This document shows positions 1 through 6,793 of a stretch of 7,419 nucleotides of DNA, piece by piece; positions within the stretch are counted from its first letter, which is position 1, and every line of letters starts with the position of its first letter. This DNA comes from a bacterium. Lineage in GTDB: Bacteria; Ratteibacteria; UBA8468; B48-G9; JAFGKM01. The position numbers were made by a program, and so were the translations under genes. The stretch covers positions 1 to 7,419 of the forward strand of contig JAOAEP010000084.1 in the NCBI GenBank assembly GCA_026416755.1. Direction: 5' to 3'. Below the pieces are notes generated by a model. That model saw only the letters and a list, made by a program, of their open reading frames with translations. It did no database searches and had not been told where the DNA came from.

Positions 1-485
1 ATATTGAAATAGCAAAAAGATTTATTGAATTTCTTTTTACATATGAGACACAACTTTTATGGATACAAAAAAAAGGAAAAAAAGGAGGACCTATTGAATA
101 TTCACTTAATAGATTTCCTATTATCCTTGATGTTTATTCAGGAGCAGAAATTGAAGTTGAAACAAATCCATATGAATTATTTAATACAATAAATTTTGAT
201 TTTCAATTGGCAGCGATGAGATGGTCTCTTTTAGATGATATGATAGGGTGTTTTGTAATTGATTGTCATGATGAATTAAAGAAGGCTTGGTGGATTATTT
301 CAAAAACAAAGAACAAAAATTTAAAAGAACGATTTTATGAAATTCCTGTTGATAAAAAAATACAGAGGTTTTTGTGGGAAAATTGGAAAGACCCTATTTT
401 TAGAAATAAGTATTTAAATGAATGGATTGATTTTTCCTTAAAGAAATTCAAAAATATTATTGTAGAAAGTAAATTTTTAATGTAA
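1..485 (+). CDS. Probable ABC importer solute-binding protein, C-terminal part (5' truncated)
   Basis: An open frame enters from the left edge (first full codon at position 3) and ends at TAA 483-485, giving about 160 residues with no stop. The first visible internal TTG, at 207, is not a believable start because the coding frame continues upstream of it. The segment AKRFIEFLFTYETQLLW (from about position 12) resembles the C-terminal helix of Fe3+/sugar-type solute-binding proteins, where 'FI.FLLS.EGQ..W' is usual. It is followed by GGP, YSLNRFPI and DVY, a pattern I associate with FbpA-like binding proteins. The remaining residues, rich in Trp, Lys and Phe, look helical and carry no motif I recognise. 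The signal peptide and ligand residues would lie outside the window. The position directly before an ATPase and a fused permease supports the role: a periplasmic receptor delivering substrate to that permease. The substrate is not readable from this fragment. The assignment rests on weak motif similarity plus context. Confidence 0.62.
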   Translation, partial: IEIAKRFIEFLFTYETQLLWIQKKGKKGGPIEYSLNRFPIILDVYSGAEIEVETNPYELFNTINFDFQLAAMRWSLLDDMIGCFVIDCHDELKKAWWIISKTKNKNLKERFYEIPVDKKIQRFLWENWKDPIFRNKYLNEWIDFSLKKFKNIIVESKFLM

Positions 486-496
486 ATTTTAAAATT

Positions 497-1555
497 ATGG
501 ATAGAGAAATTTTAAATGTTGAAAATATAGATAAAAGTTTTGATGGTAAAGAAGTTTTGAAAGATATAAATTTTTCCGTATATGAAAATGATTTTTTCTT
601 TATTCTTGGACCTTCTGGATGTGGTAAAACAACGCTTTTGAGAATAATTGCTGGTTTTTTAGAACCAGATAAAGGAAGGATTATTCTTAATAAAAAAGAT
701 ATAACAAAAGTACCCCCTAATAAAAGAAACATAGGATTTGTTTTCCAAAATTATGCTTTATGGCCCCATATGAAGGTTATAGATAATATTGCTTATGGTC
801 TTAAAATAAGGAGATATACAGAAGATTTTATAAGAAAAAGGTTAGAAGAAATACTAAAAATAACTAAATTAGAAGAAGTAAAAAATCTTTATCCTTCACA
901 AATTTCAGGTGGACAACAACAAAGAGTTGCACTTGCAAGAGCCCTTATAATAAATCCTCAAGTTTTACTACTGGATGAACCTTTAAGTAATCTTGATGCA
1001 AAGTTAAGAGATGATTTAAGAAGAGAAATAAGAAGAATTCATAGAGAAACGGGAGTAACAATGGTATATGTTACACATGACCAAAAAGAAGCAATGACAC
1101 TGGCAAAAAGAATAGGAATAATGGGAGAAAAGGAAATTATTCAAATAGGTTCTCCTTATGAAATTTATTCAAATCCTAAAAATTTATTTGTTGCTTCTTT
1201 TGTCGGTGATATAAATGTTTTAAAAGGTAGAATTATAGAAAAAAGACAAGATATTTTAAAAATAGAAACAAATGAGGGATTTTTCTTTGCAAAATTTAAA
1301 AAACAAATAAACTCTGAAAATGTTTTTCTTTGTTTTAGACCTGAAAGTATTACCGTAAGCGAAAAAATAAATATAATAAAAGGGAAAATGCAAGATTATG
1401 AATTCTATGGTGATACTGTAAAAATAAACCTAATAACAGAAAAGGGCAACTTAATAAAGATAGGTATTTACACAGAAGATTATGATAAATTTAGAAAAGA
1501 AGGTAATATTGTTTTTTCAATAAGAGAAGATAAAATAATAATTCTTGAAGAATGA
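497..1555 (+). CDS. ABC transporter ATP-binding protein, Fe3+/spermidine/putrescine-type (FbpC/PotA-like)
   Basis: This 352-residue cytoplasmic ATPase energises the permease encoded next. All nucleotide-binding motifs are present in order: Walker A GPSGCGKTT (residues 38-46), Q-loop Gln84 in FVFQNYALWPH, signature ISGGQQQR (136-143), Walker B VLLLDEP (156-162), D-loop SNLD (164-167) and switch His194 in VTHDQ. After about residue 235 a C-terminal TOBE-like region follows, with the usual FRPESI element (280-285). Length and layout match the FbpC/PotA/MalK group of importer ATPases (about 350 residues). The start ATG lies 12 bases after the preceding stop and has no Shine-Dalgarno sequence; an in-frame stop at 470-472 and the lack of any other start codon between it and 497 leave this ATG as the choice. 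Translation is probably by reinitiation from the upstream gene. The gene ends inside the permease start codon. The ATPase role is secure; the exact substrate class is inferred. Confidence 0.95.
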   Translation: MDREILNVENIDKSFDGKEVLKDINFSVYENDFFFILGPSGCGKTTLLRIIAGFLEPDKGRIILNKKDITKVPPNKRNIGFVFQNYALWPHMKVIDNIAYGLKIRRYTEDFIRKRLEEILKITKLEEVKNLYPSQISGGQQQRVALARALIINPQVLLLDEPLSNLDAKLRDDLRREIRRIHRETGVTMVYVTHDQKEAMTLAKRIGIMGEKEIIQIGSPYEIYSNPKNLFVASFVGDINVLKGRIIEKRQDILKIETNEGFFFAKFKKQINSENVFLCFRPESITVSEKINIIKGKMQDYEFYGDTVKINLITEKGNLIKIGIYTEDYDKFRKEGNIVFSIREDKIIILEE

Positions 1556-3216
1556 AGAAGAAAACAGTTTTATTTGTATTAATTTTACTATTTTTTTTCT
1601 GTTTTCTCATTTATCCAATTTCTTTTATTTTAGTTCAATCTTTTTATCATAATGGAGAATTTACATTAGAAATAATTAAAATTGCTCTTACGAATTATGT
1701 TTTAAGGAAATCAATTATAAATACCTTACTTCTTGGTCTAATTGTTGTTTTAACTACAACTATTATAGGTGTACCACTTGCTTTTATTTTTGATAGATTT
1801 ACATTTAGAGGAAAGTCAATTTTAAGAATTCTATTCTTACTTCCAATGATAGCAAGTCCTTTTGTTGGAAGTATTGGAATAAAACAGATTCTTTCAAGAT
1901 TTGGTAGTTTAAATATTCTCCTTATAAAGATGGGTTTGATAGAAACACCAATTTCTTTTATTGGCTCTGGATTTCTTGGTATTGTGATACTTCAGACACT
2001 TCATTTATATCCAATTATGTTTTTGAATATTTCTGCTTCATTAAATAATTTTGATATTTCAGTAGAGGAAGCATCCTATAATCTTGGAGCAAACCATTTT
2101 CAGACATTTTTTAAAATAATTTTCCCTTTAATTCTTCCAGGTTATTTTGCTGCAAGTTCAATAATCTTTATATGGTCAATAACAGACCTGGGTACTCCAC
2201 TTGTTTTTGAATTCAATAATCTAATATCTGTAAAAATTTTTCATAATCTTAAAGATATAAATACAAATCCTGTTGGTTATGCTCTTGTTTTTATAATTCT
2301 TATTTTGACTGTTTTCCTTTTTATATTTACAAAAAGATATCTTGAAAAAACGCCATATACAACAGGAAAAACAGCAATACAAGTTAAAGAAAATATTTTA
2401 TCAGGTAAAAAATTGATATTTCTTTACCTGTTTTTATATTTTATCTTGTTTTTAAGTTTAATTCCCCATTTAACCCTAATTTTATACTCTTTTTCAAAAA
2501 AATGGTTTTTTTCAATTTTCCCACAAGAATATACAACCGAATATTATAAAGTCGTTTTTACTCATAGATTAACTAAAGCAGGGATTTTGAATAGTTTATT
2601 TTATAGTTCATTAAGCACCACAATTGATATTTTTTTGGGTTTTTCTATTGGGTATATTCTTTCAAGGTGGAAAATTAAAGGTAAAGGATTTCTTGACATC
2701 TTATCAATGGTCCCTCTTGTAATTCCTGGAATAGTTCTTGCTTTTGGATATGTTGCTTCATTTTCAAATACAATTTTAGACCCAAAAAATAATCCAATTT
2801 TTTTAATTATTTTGAGTTATAGTTTAAGAAGATTACCATATCTTATCAGAACTACCTATTCATCTTTTTTGCAATTAGATAGATCTTTGGAAGAAGCATC
2901 ATATTCACTTGGAGGAGATAATAAAACAACATTTAGAAGAATTATATTTCCCCTTGTAAGTCCAGGATTATTTGCAGGTAGTATCCTTGCTTTTGCATTT
3001 TCTTTAATGGAAGTGAGTAGTAGTTTAATACTTGCAGTAAGAGAAAGATTTTATCCAATTTCAAAAGTTATTTATACACTTGCTGGAAGAGTTACAGATG
3101 GTCCAAATACTGCTACTTCTCTTGGGGTTATTGGTATGATAGTCACGGGTTTATGTCTTTTCATATCAACAAAAATTATTTCTAAAAAAATAGGGGAGTT
3201 TTTCAGAATTGGATAA
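1552..3216 (+). CDS. ABC transporter permease, fused double-domain (FbpB-like)
   Basis: This 554-residue inner-membrane protein contains two binding-protein-dependent permease domains in one chain, as in FbpB/SfuB-type ferric importers. Each half carries an EAA loop that docks on the ATPase. The first is EEASYNLGA (172-180) ending FPLILPG (191-197); the second is EEASYSLGG (447-455) ending FPLVSPG (466-472). About twelve hydrophobic segments are visible, including residues 5-28, 55-80, 143-165, 243-261, 287-312, 345-371, 385-405 and 523-542. A polar linker (about 262-286) separates the halves. Because both permease halves are present, one gene supplies the whole channel and no second permease is needed. 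The start ATG overlaps the ATPase stop in ATGA (1552-1555), showing translational coupling. The substrate is probably Fe3+ by family resemblance, but thiamine or phosphonate-type ligands are handled by related double permeases. Confidence 0.93.
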   Translation: MKKKTVLFVLILLFFFCFLIYPISFILVQSFYHNGEFTLEIIKIALTNYVLRKSIINTLLLGLIVVLTTTIIGVPLAFIFDRFTFRGKSILRILFLLPMIASPFVGSIGIKQILSRFGSLNILLIKMGLIETPISFIGSGFLGIVILQTLHLYPIMFLNISASLNNFDISVEEASYNLGANHFQTFFKIIFPLILPGYFAASSIIFIWSITDLGTPLVFEFNNLISVKIFHNLKDINTNPVGYALVFIILILTVFLFIFTKRYLEKTPYTTGKTAIQVKENILSGKKLIFLYLFLYFILFLSLIPHLTLILYSFSKKWFFSIFPQEYTTEYYKVVFTHRLTKAGILNSLFYSSLSTTIDIFLGFSIGYILSRWKIKGKGFLDILSMVPLVIPGIVLAFGYVASFSNTILDPKNNPIFLIILSYSLRRLPYLIRTTYSSFLQLDRSLEEASYSLGGDNKTTFRRIIFPLVSPGLFAGSILAFAFSLMEVSSSLILAVRERFYPISKVIYTLAGRVTDGPNTATSLGVIGMIVTGLCLFISTKIISKKIGEFFRIG

Positions 3217-3222
3217 TTTTTA

Positions 3223-3251
3223 TTGACAGGGAAAAAATTAAAGTTTAAAAT
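3223..3251 (+). promoter_or_regulatory. Predicted sigma70-type promoter of the pal operon
   Basis: TTGACA (3223-3228) is a perfect -35 hexamer. After exactly 17 bases, TAAAAT (3246-3251) matches five of six bases of the -10 consensus. It begins seven bases after the permease stop. The expected transcription start near 3258 would leave a leader of only about 14 bases that just includes the AGGAGG ribosome site. AT-rich DNA gives chance -10 matches easily, but the perfect -35, ideal spacing and intergenic position make this convincing. Confidence 0.72.
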
Positions 3252-3260
3252 TAAAAATAA

Positions 3261-3266
3261 AGGAGG
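3261..3266 (+). promoter_or_regulatory. Ribosome binding site deciding the pal start
   Basis: AGGAGG is five bases before ATG 3272. A GTG in the same frame at 3266 overlaps the last G of this site, so it cannot be the start served by it. The ATG is therefore chosen, which shortens the protein by two residues compared with a GTG start. Confidence 0.88.
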
Positions 3267-3271
3267 TGAAG

Positions 3272-3931
3272 ATGAGGGAATTAAAATGGTTAGTAATAAA
3301 TTTGATAGTTTTATCTTTTTTTGGTTGTAAATGTCCCACAAAGATTAAGAAAGAGTTTATAGAAGAGAGAGAAAAAGAGAAAAAACCAGAAATTACAAGT
3401 ATAATTAAACCGGAGGTAACCCCATCTACAATTGATACAAAAACTCCAGATGAAACAAAACCCAAGAAAGAGGAAGGGAAAGCCACATATGAAGAGATTA
3501 CAGCAGCAATAAAAGAAGAAGAGATTCCTGTTACTCCTATACCTACTGATGTTAAATTCGTAAAGCCAGAAGAAATACACCCTGAATTAAAAGGGATTTT
3601 TGAAAATATTTATTTTGATTTTGATAAATATAATATTAGAGAAGATGCAGCACAGACACTTAAAAAAATAGGAGATTATCTTTTAAAAAACCCTGAAATT
3701 AAAATTTTAATTGAAGGACATTGTGATGAAAGAGGAACACGAGAATATAATCTTGTTCTTGGAGAACAAAGGGCATTAAGTGCAAGAAGATTTCTTATAG
3801 TTATGGGTGTGTCTCCGAAGAGATTATATACTGTAAGTTATGGAGAAGATATGCCAGCAGACCCGAGAAGTAATGAAGAAGCATGGGCAAAAAATAGAAG
3901 ATGTGAATTTAAAATAGAAGTGAAAAAATGA
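3272..3931 (+). CDS. pal: Peptidoglycan-associated lipoprotein Pal (OmpA-like C-terminal domain)
   Basis: A 219-residue outer-membrane lipoprotein that grips peptidoglycan from the periplasmic side. A charged N-terminus and hydrophobic stretch end in LSFFGC, with Cys19 the likely lipidated residue; Phe at -3 is less usual than Leu, and a second Cys follows at 21. Residues about 25-108 form a Lys/Glu/Pro/Thr-rich flexible linker. The OmpA-like domain spans about 113-217. It contains IYFDFDKYNI, the strongly diagnostic GHCDERGTREYN (149-160) with the Asp and downstream Arg positions used for diaminopimelate binding in this family, RALSARRFL, a VSYGEDMP segment and NRRCEF near the end. These are typical of Pal rather than general OmpA proteins. 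The gene has its own near-consensus promoter and AGGAGG site. Its stop overlaps the start of the LysM lipoprotein gene (ATGA). No tolQ, tolR, tolA or tolB lies in the window. Confidence 0.95.
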   Translation: MRELKWLVINLIVLSFFGCKCPTKIKKEFIEEREKEKKPEITSIIKPEVTPSTIDTKTPDETKPKKEEGKATYEEITAAIKEEEIPVTPIPTDVKFVKPEEIHPELKGIFENIYFDFDKYNIREDAAQTLKKIGDYLLKNPEIKILIEGHCDERGTREYNLVLGEQRALSARRFLIVMGVSPKRLYTVSYGEDMPADPRSNEEAWAKNRRCEFKIEVKK

Positions 3932-4812
3932 GAAAATATATTTTTACCGCATTCTTTTTTATACTTCTTACTGGATGTTTAGATATAGCAACGAAAGATG
4001 ATATTGATGCTATAAAAGAAAAAGTAAGCAATTTAGAAGATGATTTTTATGCAACAGTTAAGCAAATAGGAGATAAGTTTACTGTTGTTGAAAACGATTA
4101 TAATCAAAAGGATGAAAAGATTAAAAAAAGTATAGATGAAGTTTCTGATAAAATTTTGGTTTTAAGTAATGAAATAACTTCTTTAAAAAATGAAACTAAA
4201 ACAATAAAAGGGAAAATTGATGAAACTAAATTTGAAAATAGTGAAAAAATAAAAAATTTAAATGAAGAATTTATTCAGAAGAGTATAGAAATAAGGAAAG
4301 ATATTGAAAGTATAAAAAAAGATATTGAAGGAGCGAAACTACTTTATAATGATCTTGCTTTAAAAACATCTAGTTTCCACCAAAATCTTTCTGATGCACA
4401 AACAAGTGTTAGGACAGATGTAATAAATTTAAGAGATTCTCAAATGAAAATAGTTGATACACTACAGAATTTAGCCAAAAAAATTGAGCAGATTGATGAA
4501 AAGATTAACACAATTGATAAGAAATTTGAACATAGTATAACCAGTCTTCTTGAAGAACTTACAAGACATGAAAGTGAAATTTATCAATTAAAAAAATATC
4601 TTTCAGAGTCAGAGAAAAAAATGGAATTACCAATATCTCCTTCTGTAAAACCAATATTGAAAACAGGGAAAGAAAAATATCATATAGTTCAAAAAGGCGA
4701 ATATCTAACAAAAATTGCGAAAAAATATAATACATCTGTAAGTGAAATTAAAAAGATTAATAATCTTCAGACCGATAATGTTTATCCTGGACAAAAACTT
4801 TTAATACCTTAA
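3928..4812 (+). CDS. Coiled-coil lipoprotein with C-terminal LysM domain, coupled to pal
   Basis: A 294-residue envelope protein. The N-terminus is a short lipoprotein signal ending LLTGC, with Cys17 the likely lipidated residue. Residues about 22-232 are almost wholly charged and hydrophobic heptad-like sequence (for example EKVSNLEDD, NEITSLKNETKTIKGKI, KIEQIDEKINTIDKKF), predicting long alpha-helical coiled coil. A short Pro-containing linker (about 233-248) leads to a LysM domain at 251-294: YHIVQKGEYL, IAKKYNTS, INNL and the closing VYPGQKLLIP. LysM binds the glycan chains of peptidoglycan, so the protein probably spans from a lipid anchor to the wall. It starts in an ATGA overlap with pal, implying coupled synthesis. 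It occupies the place of CpoB/YbgF in classical tol-pal loci, which also has a coiled coil, but ends in LysM instead of TPR repeats. The functional equivalence is inference. Confidence 0.85.
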   Translation: MRKYIFTAFFFILLTGCLDIATKDDIDAIKEKVSNLEDDFYATVKQIGDKFTVVENDYNQKDEKIKKSIDEVSDKILVLSNEITSLKNETKTIKGKIDETKFENSEKIKNLNEEFIQKSIEIRKDIESIKKDIEGAKLLYNDLALKTSSFHQNLSDAQTSVRTDVINLRDSQMKIVDTLQNLAKKIEQIDEKINTIDKKFEHSITSLLEELTRHESEIYQLKKYLSESEKKMELPISPSVKPILKTGKEKYHIVQKGEYLTKIAKKYNTSVSEIKKINNLQTDNVYPGQKLLIP

Positions 4813-4819
4813 AGAATTT

Positions 4820-4848
4820 TTGACAGAATAAACTGTATAGCATATAAT
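4820..4848 (+). promoter_or_regulatory. Consensus sigma70 promoter of the PEP carboxykinase operon
   Basis: TTGACA (4820-4825) and TATAAT (4843-4848) are both perfect hexamers separated by exactly 17 bases (4826-4842). The promoter sits in the 80-base gap after the LysM gene, with AT-rich sequence upstream of the -35. Transcription should begin near 4855, giving a leader of about 38 bases to ATG 4893. No operator palindrome is evident, so strong constitutive transcription is the simplest reading. Confidence 0.88.
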
Positions 4849-4882
4849 ATTTTCCAATCTAAAAACTTTTTTAAATTAAAAG

Positions 4883-4888
4883 AGGAGG
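4883..4888 (+). promoter_or_regulatory. Ribosome binding site of PEP carboxykinase
   Basis: AGGAGG, preceded by AG, lies four bases before ATG 4893. It is a full-strength Shine-Dalgarno core with slightly short spacing, and it fixes the start of the gene. Confidence 0.85.
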
Positions 4889-4892
4889 CGAA

Positions 4893-6779
4893 ATGGAGGA
4901 TTATTATATTAAAATTTTTGAAAAAAAGTTGAATAAAGAAAATTTGGATAAGATTAAAAAAATAAAAAATAGTAAAGTAATAAAATTTATTGCAGATAGT
5001 ATCTTATTATGTGAACCTGACAATGTTTTTGTCTGCAGTGATACACTGGATGAAATAGCGTATATAAAAAATATGGCAATTGTAAATAAAGAAGAAAACG
5101 CTGCTCTTTTAACACCTGGGCATACATTTCATTTTGATGGCTATTATGACCAAGGGAGAGATAGAGAAGTTACAAGATTTCTTGTTCCTAAGGGAGATAA
5201 ACTTAGTAGTGCTTTAAATCAAATTGATAGAGAAACAGGATTAAATGAAATAAAATCACTTTTAAAAGGTTCAATGAAAGGTAGGACAATGATAGTTAGA
5301 TTCCTTGTTCTTGGTCCAGCGGGTTCAATCTTTACAATACCATGCATAGAATGTACAGATAGTTGGTATGTTGCTCACTCGGTTGACCTATTATATAGAC
5401 ATGGATATAATGAGATTTTGAAAATTGATGAAGATAAAGAATTATTTTTTACTCTTCATTCAGCGGGTGAACTTGATGAAAATATGACAAGTAAAAACTA
5501 TGATAAGAAAAGGATATATATTGATTATATAGAAAATACTGTTTACAGTGTCAATACTCAATATGCAGGTAATTCGGTTGGATTCAAAAAACTTGCTTTA
5601 CGTCTTGCCATTAGAAAAGCACATAGAGAAGGATGGCTTGCAGAACATTTTATGATAATTGGAGTTTCCGGTCCTAATGGAAGGAAAACATATCTTGCAG
5701 GAGCATTTCCAAGTGCTTGTGGTAAAACATCAACTGCAATGCTTGAAGGAGAGAAAATTTTAGCAGATGACATTGCTTATGTTAGAAATATTGATGGTGT
5801 ATGTAAGGCTGTAAATGTGGAATGTGGAATATTTGGAATAATACAAGGGGTTAATCCTGTTGATGACCCTTTGATCTATAAGGTAATAACTTCTCCCAAT
5901 GAAATCATTTTCTCAAATGTTCTTGTAAAAGATGGAAAAACATGGTGGCTTGATATGGGATGTGAATTACCAGATGAAGGTATAAATTATTCAGGAAAGT
6001 GGTATAAAGGAAAGAAGGATGAAAAAGGAGAAGAAATTTTACCATCTCATAAAAATGCAAGATATACTATTTCTCTTAAAACTCTTCCAAATTGTGATGA
6101 GGAACTTGAAAATCCTAATGGAGTTGAACTTGGAGGTATAATTTTTGGGGGAAGGGATTATAGGGGTTATGTTCCTGTTCAGCAAGGTTTTGATTGGATT
6201 CATGGAATAATTGCTTATGGAGTTGCTCTTGAGACAGAAACTACTTTTGCAATAGTAGAACAAGAGGGTAAATATGAAATAAATATAATGAGTATACAGG
6301 ATTTTGTCTCTATACCACTTGGAACATATATAAACAACTATATTGAATTTGGGAAAAAATTGAATAAAGCTCCTCTTGTTTTTGGGGTAAATTATTTCCT
6401 CAGAGATTTAAAAACAGGTGAATTTCTAAACTCAAGGAAAGATAAACATGTTTGGGTTAAATGGATGGAATTGAGAGTTCATAATGATGTAAAAGCAATA
6501 GAAACACCGACTGGACTTATTCCTTACTATAATGATTTAAGGGACATATTTAACAGTGTAAGAAAAACAGATTATCAAAAGGATGATTATATAAAACAAT
6601 TTACAATTAGAGTTCCTGAAAATGTTGCAAAAATGGAAAGAGTTATCAAATTTGTGAAAGAAAAAGTTGAAAATGCACCGAATGAGGTTATTAAAACTCT
6701 TGAAGAACAAAAAGATAGATTATTGAAAGCAAAGGAAAAATACGGAGATTATATTTCACCTGAAAAATTTATAAAATAA
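4893..6779 (+). CDS. pckG: Phosphoenolpyruvate carboxykinase, GTP-type, divergent
   Basis: A 628-residue cytoplasmic enzyme interconverting oxaloacetate + NTP and PEP + CO2 + NDP. The GTP-class P-loop FPSACGKTS (272-280) is present, including the reactive-loop Cys276 and Lys278. Other family landmarks are KGRTMIV (129-135), the substrate-binding YAGNS (224-228), FKKLALR (231-237) with a metal-ligand Lys, GWLAEH (247-252) with the metal-ligand His252, and ADDIAY (291-296), the kinase-2 aspartates. HKNAR (386-390) corresponds to the animal HPNSR motif, and IIFGGR (416-421) supplies the conserved Arg, although the usual FGGRRP becomes FGGRDY. NYFLRD and GEFL (500-512) match NWFRKD and GKFL. However, the following WPGFGEN guanine-contact loop of the animal enzymes is replaced by a charged NSRKDKHVW. 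Length is normal for the family (about 600-640). It has its own perfect promoter and precedes an aminotransferase by 14 bases. GTP use is inferred from family; the altered loop leaves the nucleotide open. Confidence 0.93.
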   Translation: MEDYYIKIFEKKLNKENLDKIKKIKNSKVIKFIADSILLCEPDNVFVCSDTLDEIAYIKNMAIVNKEENAALLTPGHTFHFDGYYDQGRDREVTRFLVPKGDKLSSALNQIDRETGLNEIKSLLKGSMKGRTMIVRFLVLGPAGSIFTIPCIECTDSWYVAHSVDLLYRHGYNEILKIDEDKELFFTLHSAGELDENMTSKNYDKKRIYIDYIENTVYSVNTQYAGNSVGFKKLALRLAIRKAHREGWLAEHFMIIGVSGPNGRKTYLAGAFPSACGKTSTAMLEGEKILADDIAYVRNIDGVCKAVNVECGIFGIIQGVNPVDDPLIYKVITSPNEIIFSNVLVKDGKTWWLDMGCELPDEGINYSGKWYKGKKDEKGEEILPSHKNARYTISLKTLPNCDEELENPNGVELGGIIFGGRDYRGYVPVQQGFDWIHGIIAYGVALETETTFAIVEQEGKYEINIMSIQDFVSIPLGTYINNYIEFGKKLNKAPLVFGVNYFLRDLKTGEFLNSRKDKHVWVKWMELRVHNDVKAIETPTGLIPYYNDLRDIFNSVRKTDYQKDDYIKQFTIRVPENVAKMERVIKFVKEKVENAPNEVIKTLEEQKDRLLKAKEKYGDYISPEKFIK

Positions 6780-6780
6780 A

Positions 6781-6786
6781 AAGGAG
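6781..6786 (+). promoter_or_regulatory. Ribosome binding site of the aminotransferase gene
   Basis: AAGGAG stands seven bases before ATG 6794 and only one base after the PEP carboxykinase stop. This supports both the chosen start and co-transcription of the two genes. Confidence 0.82.
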
Positions 6787-6793
6787 TATAAAA

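Noticed and set aside
69..92. AAAGGAGG-like purine run that could be a ribosome site for a short internal gene
   Set aside because: No suitable start codon follows at the right distance and the run codes for Lys/Gly in the open frame of the binding-protein fragment.
457..732. Minus-strand open frame of 91 codons over the start of the ATPase gene
   Set aside because: It lies antisense to the well-supported ATPase coding frame including Walker A, has no family motif, and is expected by chance in AT-rich DNA.
3266..3268. GTG as the start of pal
   Set aside because: It overlaps the AGGAGG site; ATG at 3272 has correct spacing from that site.
3072..3580. Three overlapping minus-strand open frames opposite the permease end and pal
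   Set aside because: They mirror coding sequence of clear plus-strand genes and the pal linker; their low-complexity Phe/Ser/Leu content is the complement of Lys/Glu-rich codons.
3928..4812. Repeated coiled-coil segments considered as a DNA repeat array
   Set aside because: The repetition is heptad-like at the protein level from Lys/Glu/Ile codons; I see no conserved DNA unit or regular spacing.
4866..4882. Weak inverted repeat CTTTT...AAAAG in the PEP carboxykinase leader, possible regulatory hairpin
   Set aside because: Only five mostly A-U pairs in an AT-rich leader; too weak to call a riboswitch or attenuator.
5558..5773. Minus-strand open frame opposite the PEP carboxykinase P-loop
   Set aside because: Fully inside a conserved plus-strand enzyme region; no ribosome site or recognisable protein.
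6039..6263. Minus-strand open frame opposite the middle of PEP carboxykinase
   Set aside because: Shadow of the real gene, with no motif and no start signal.
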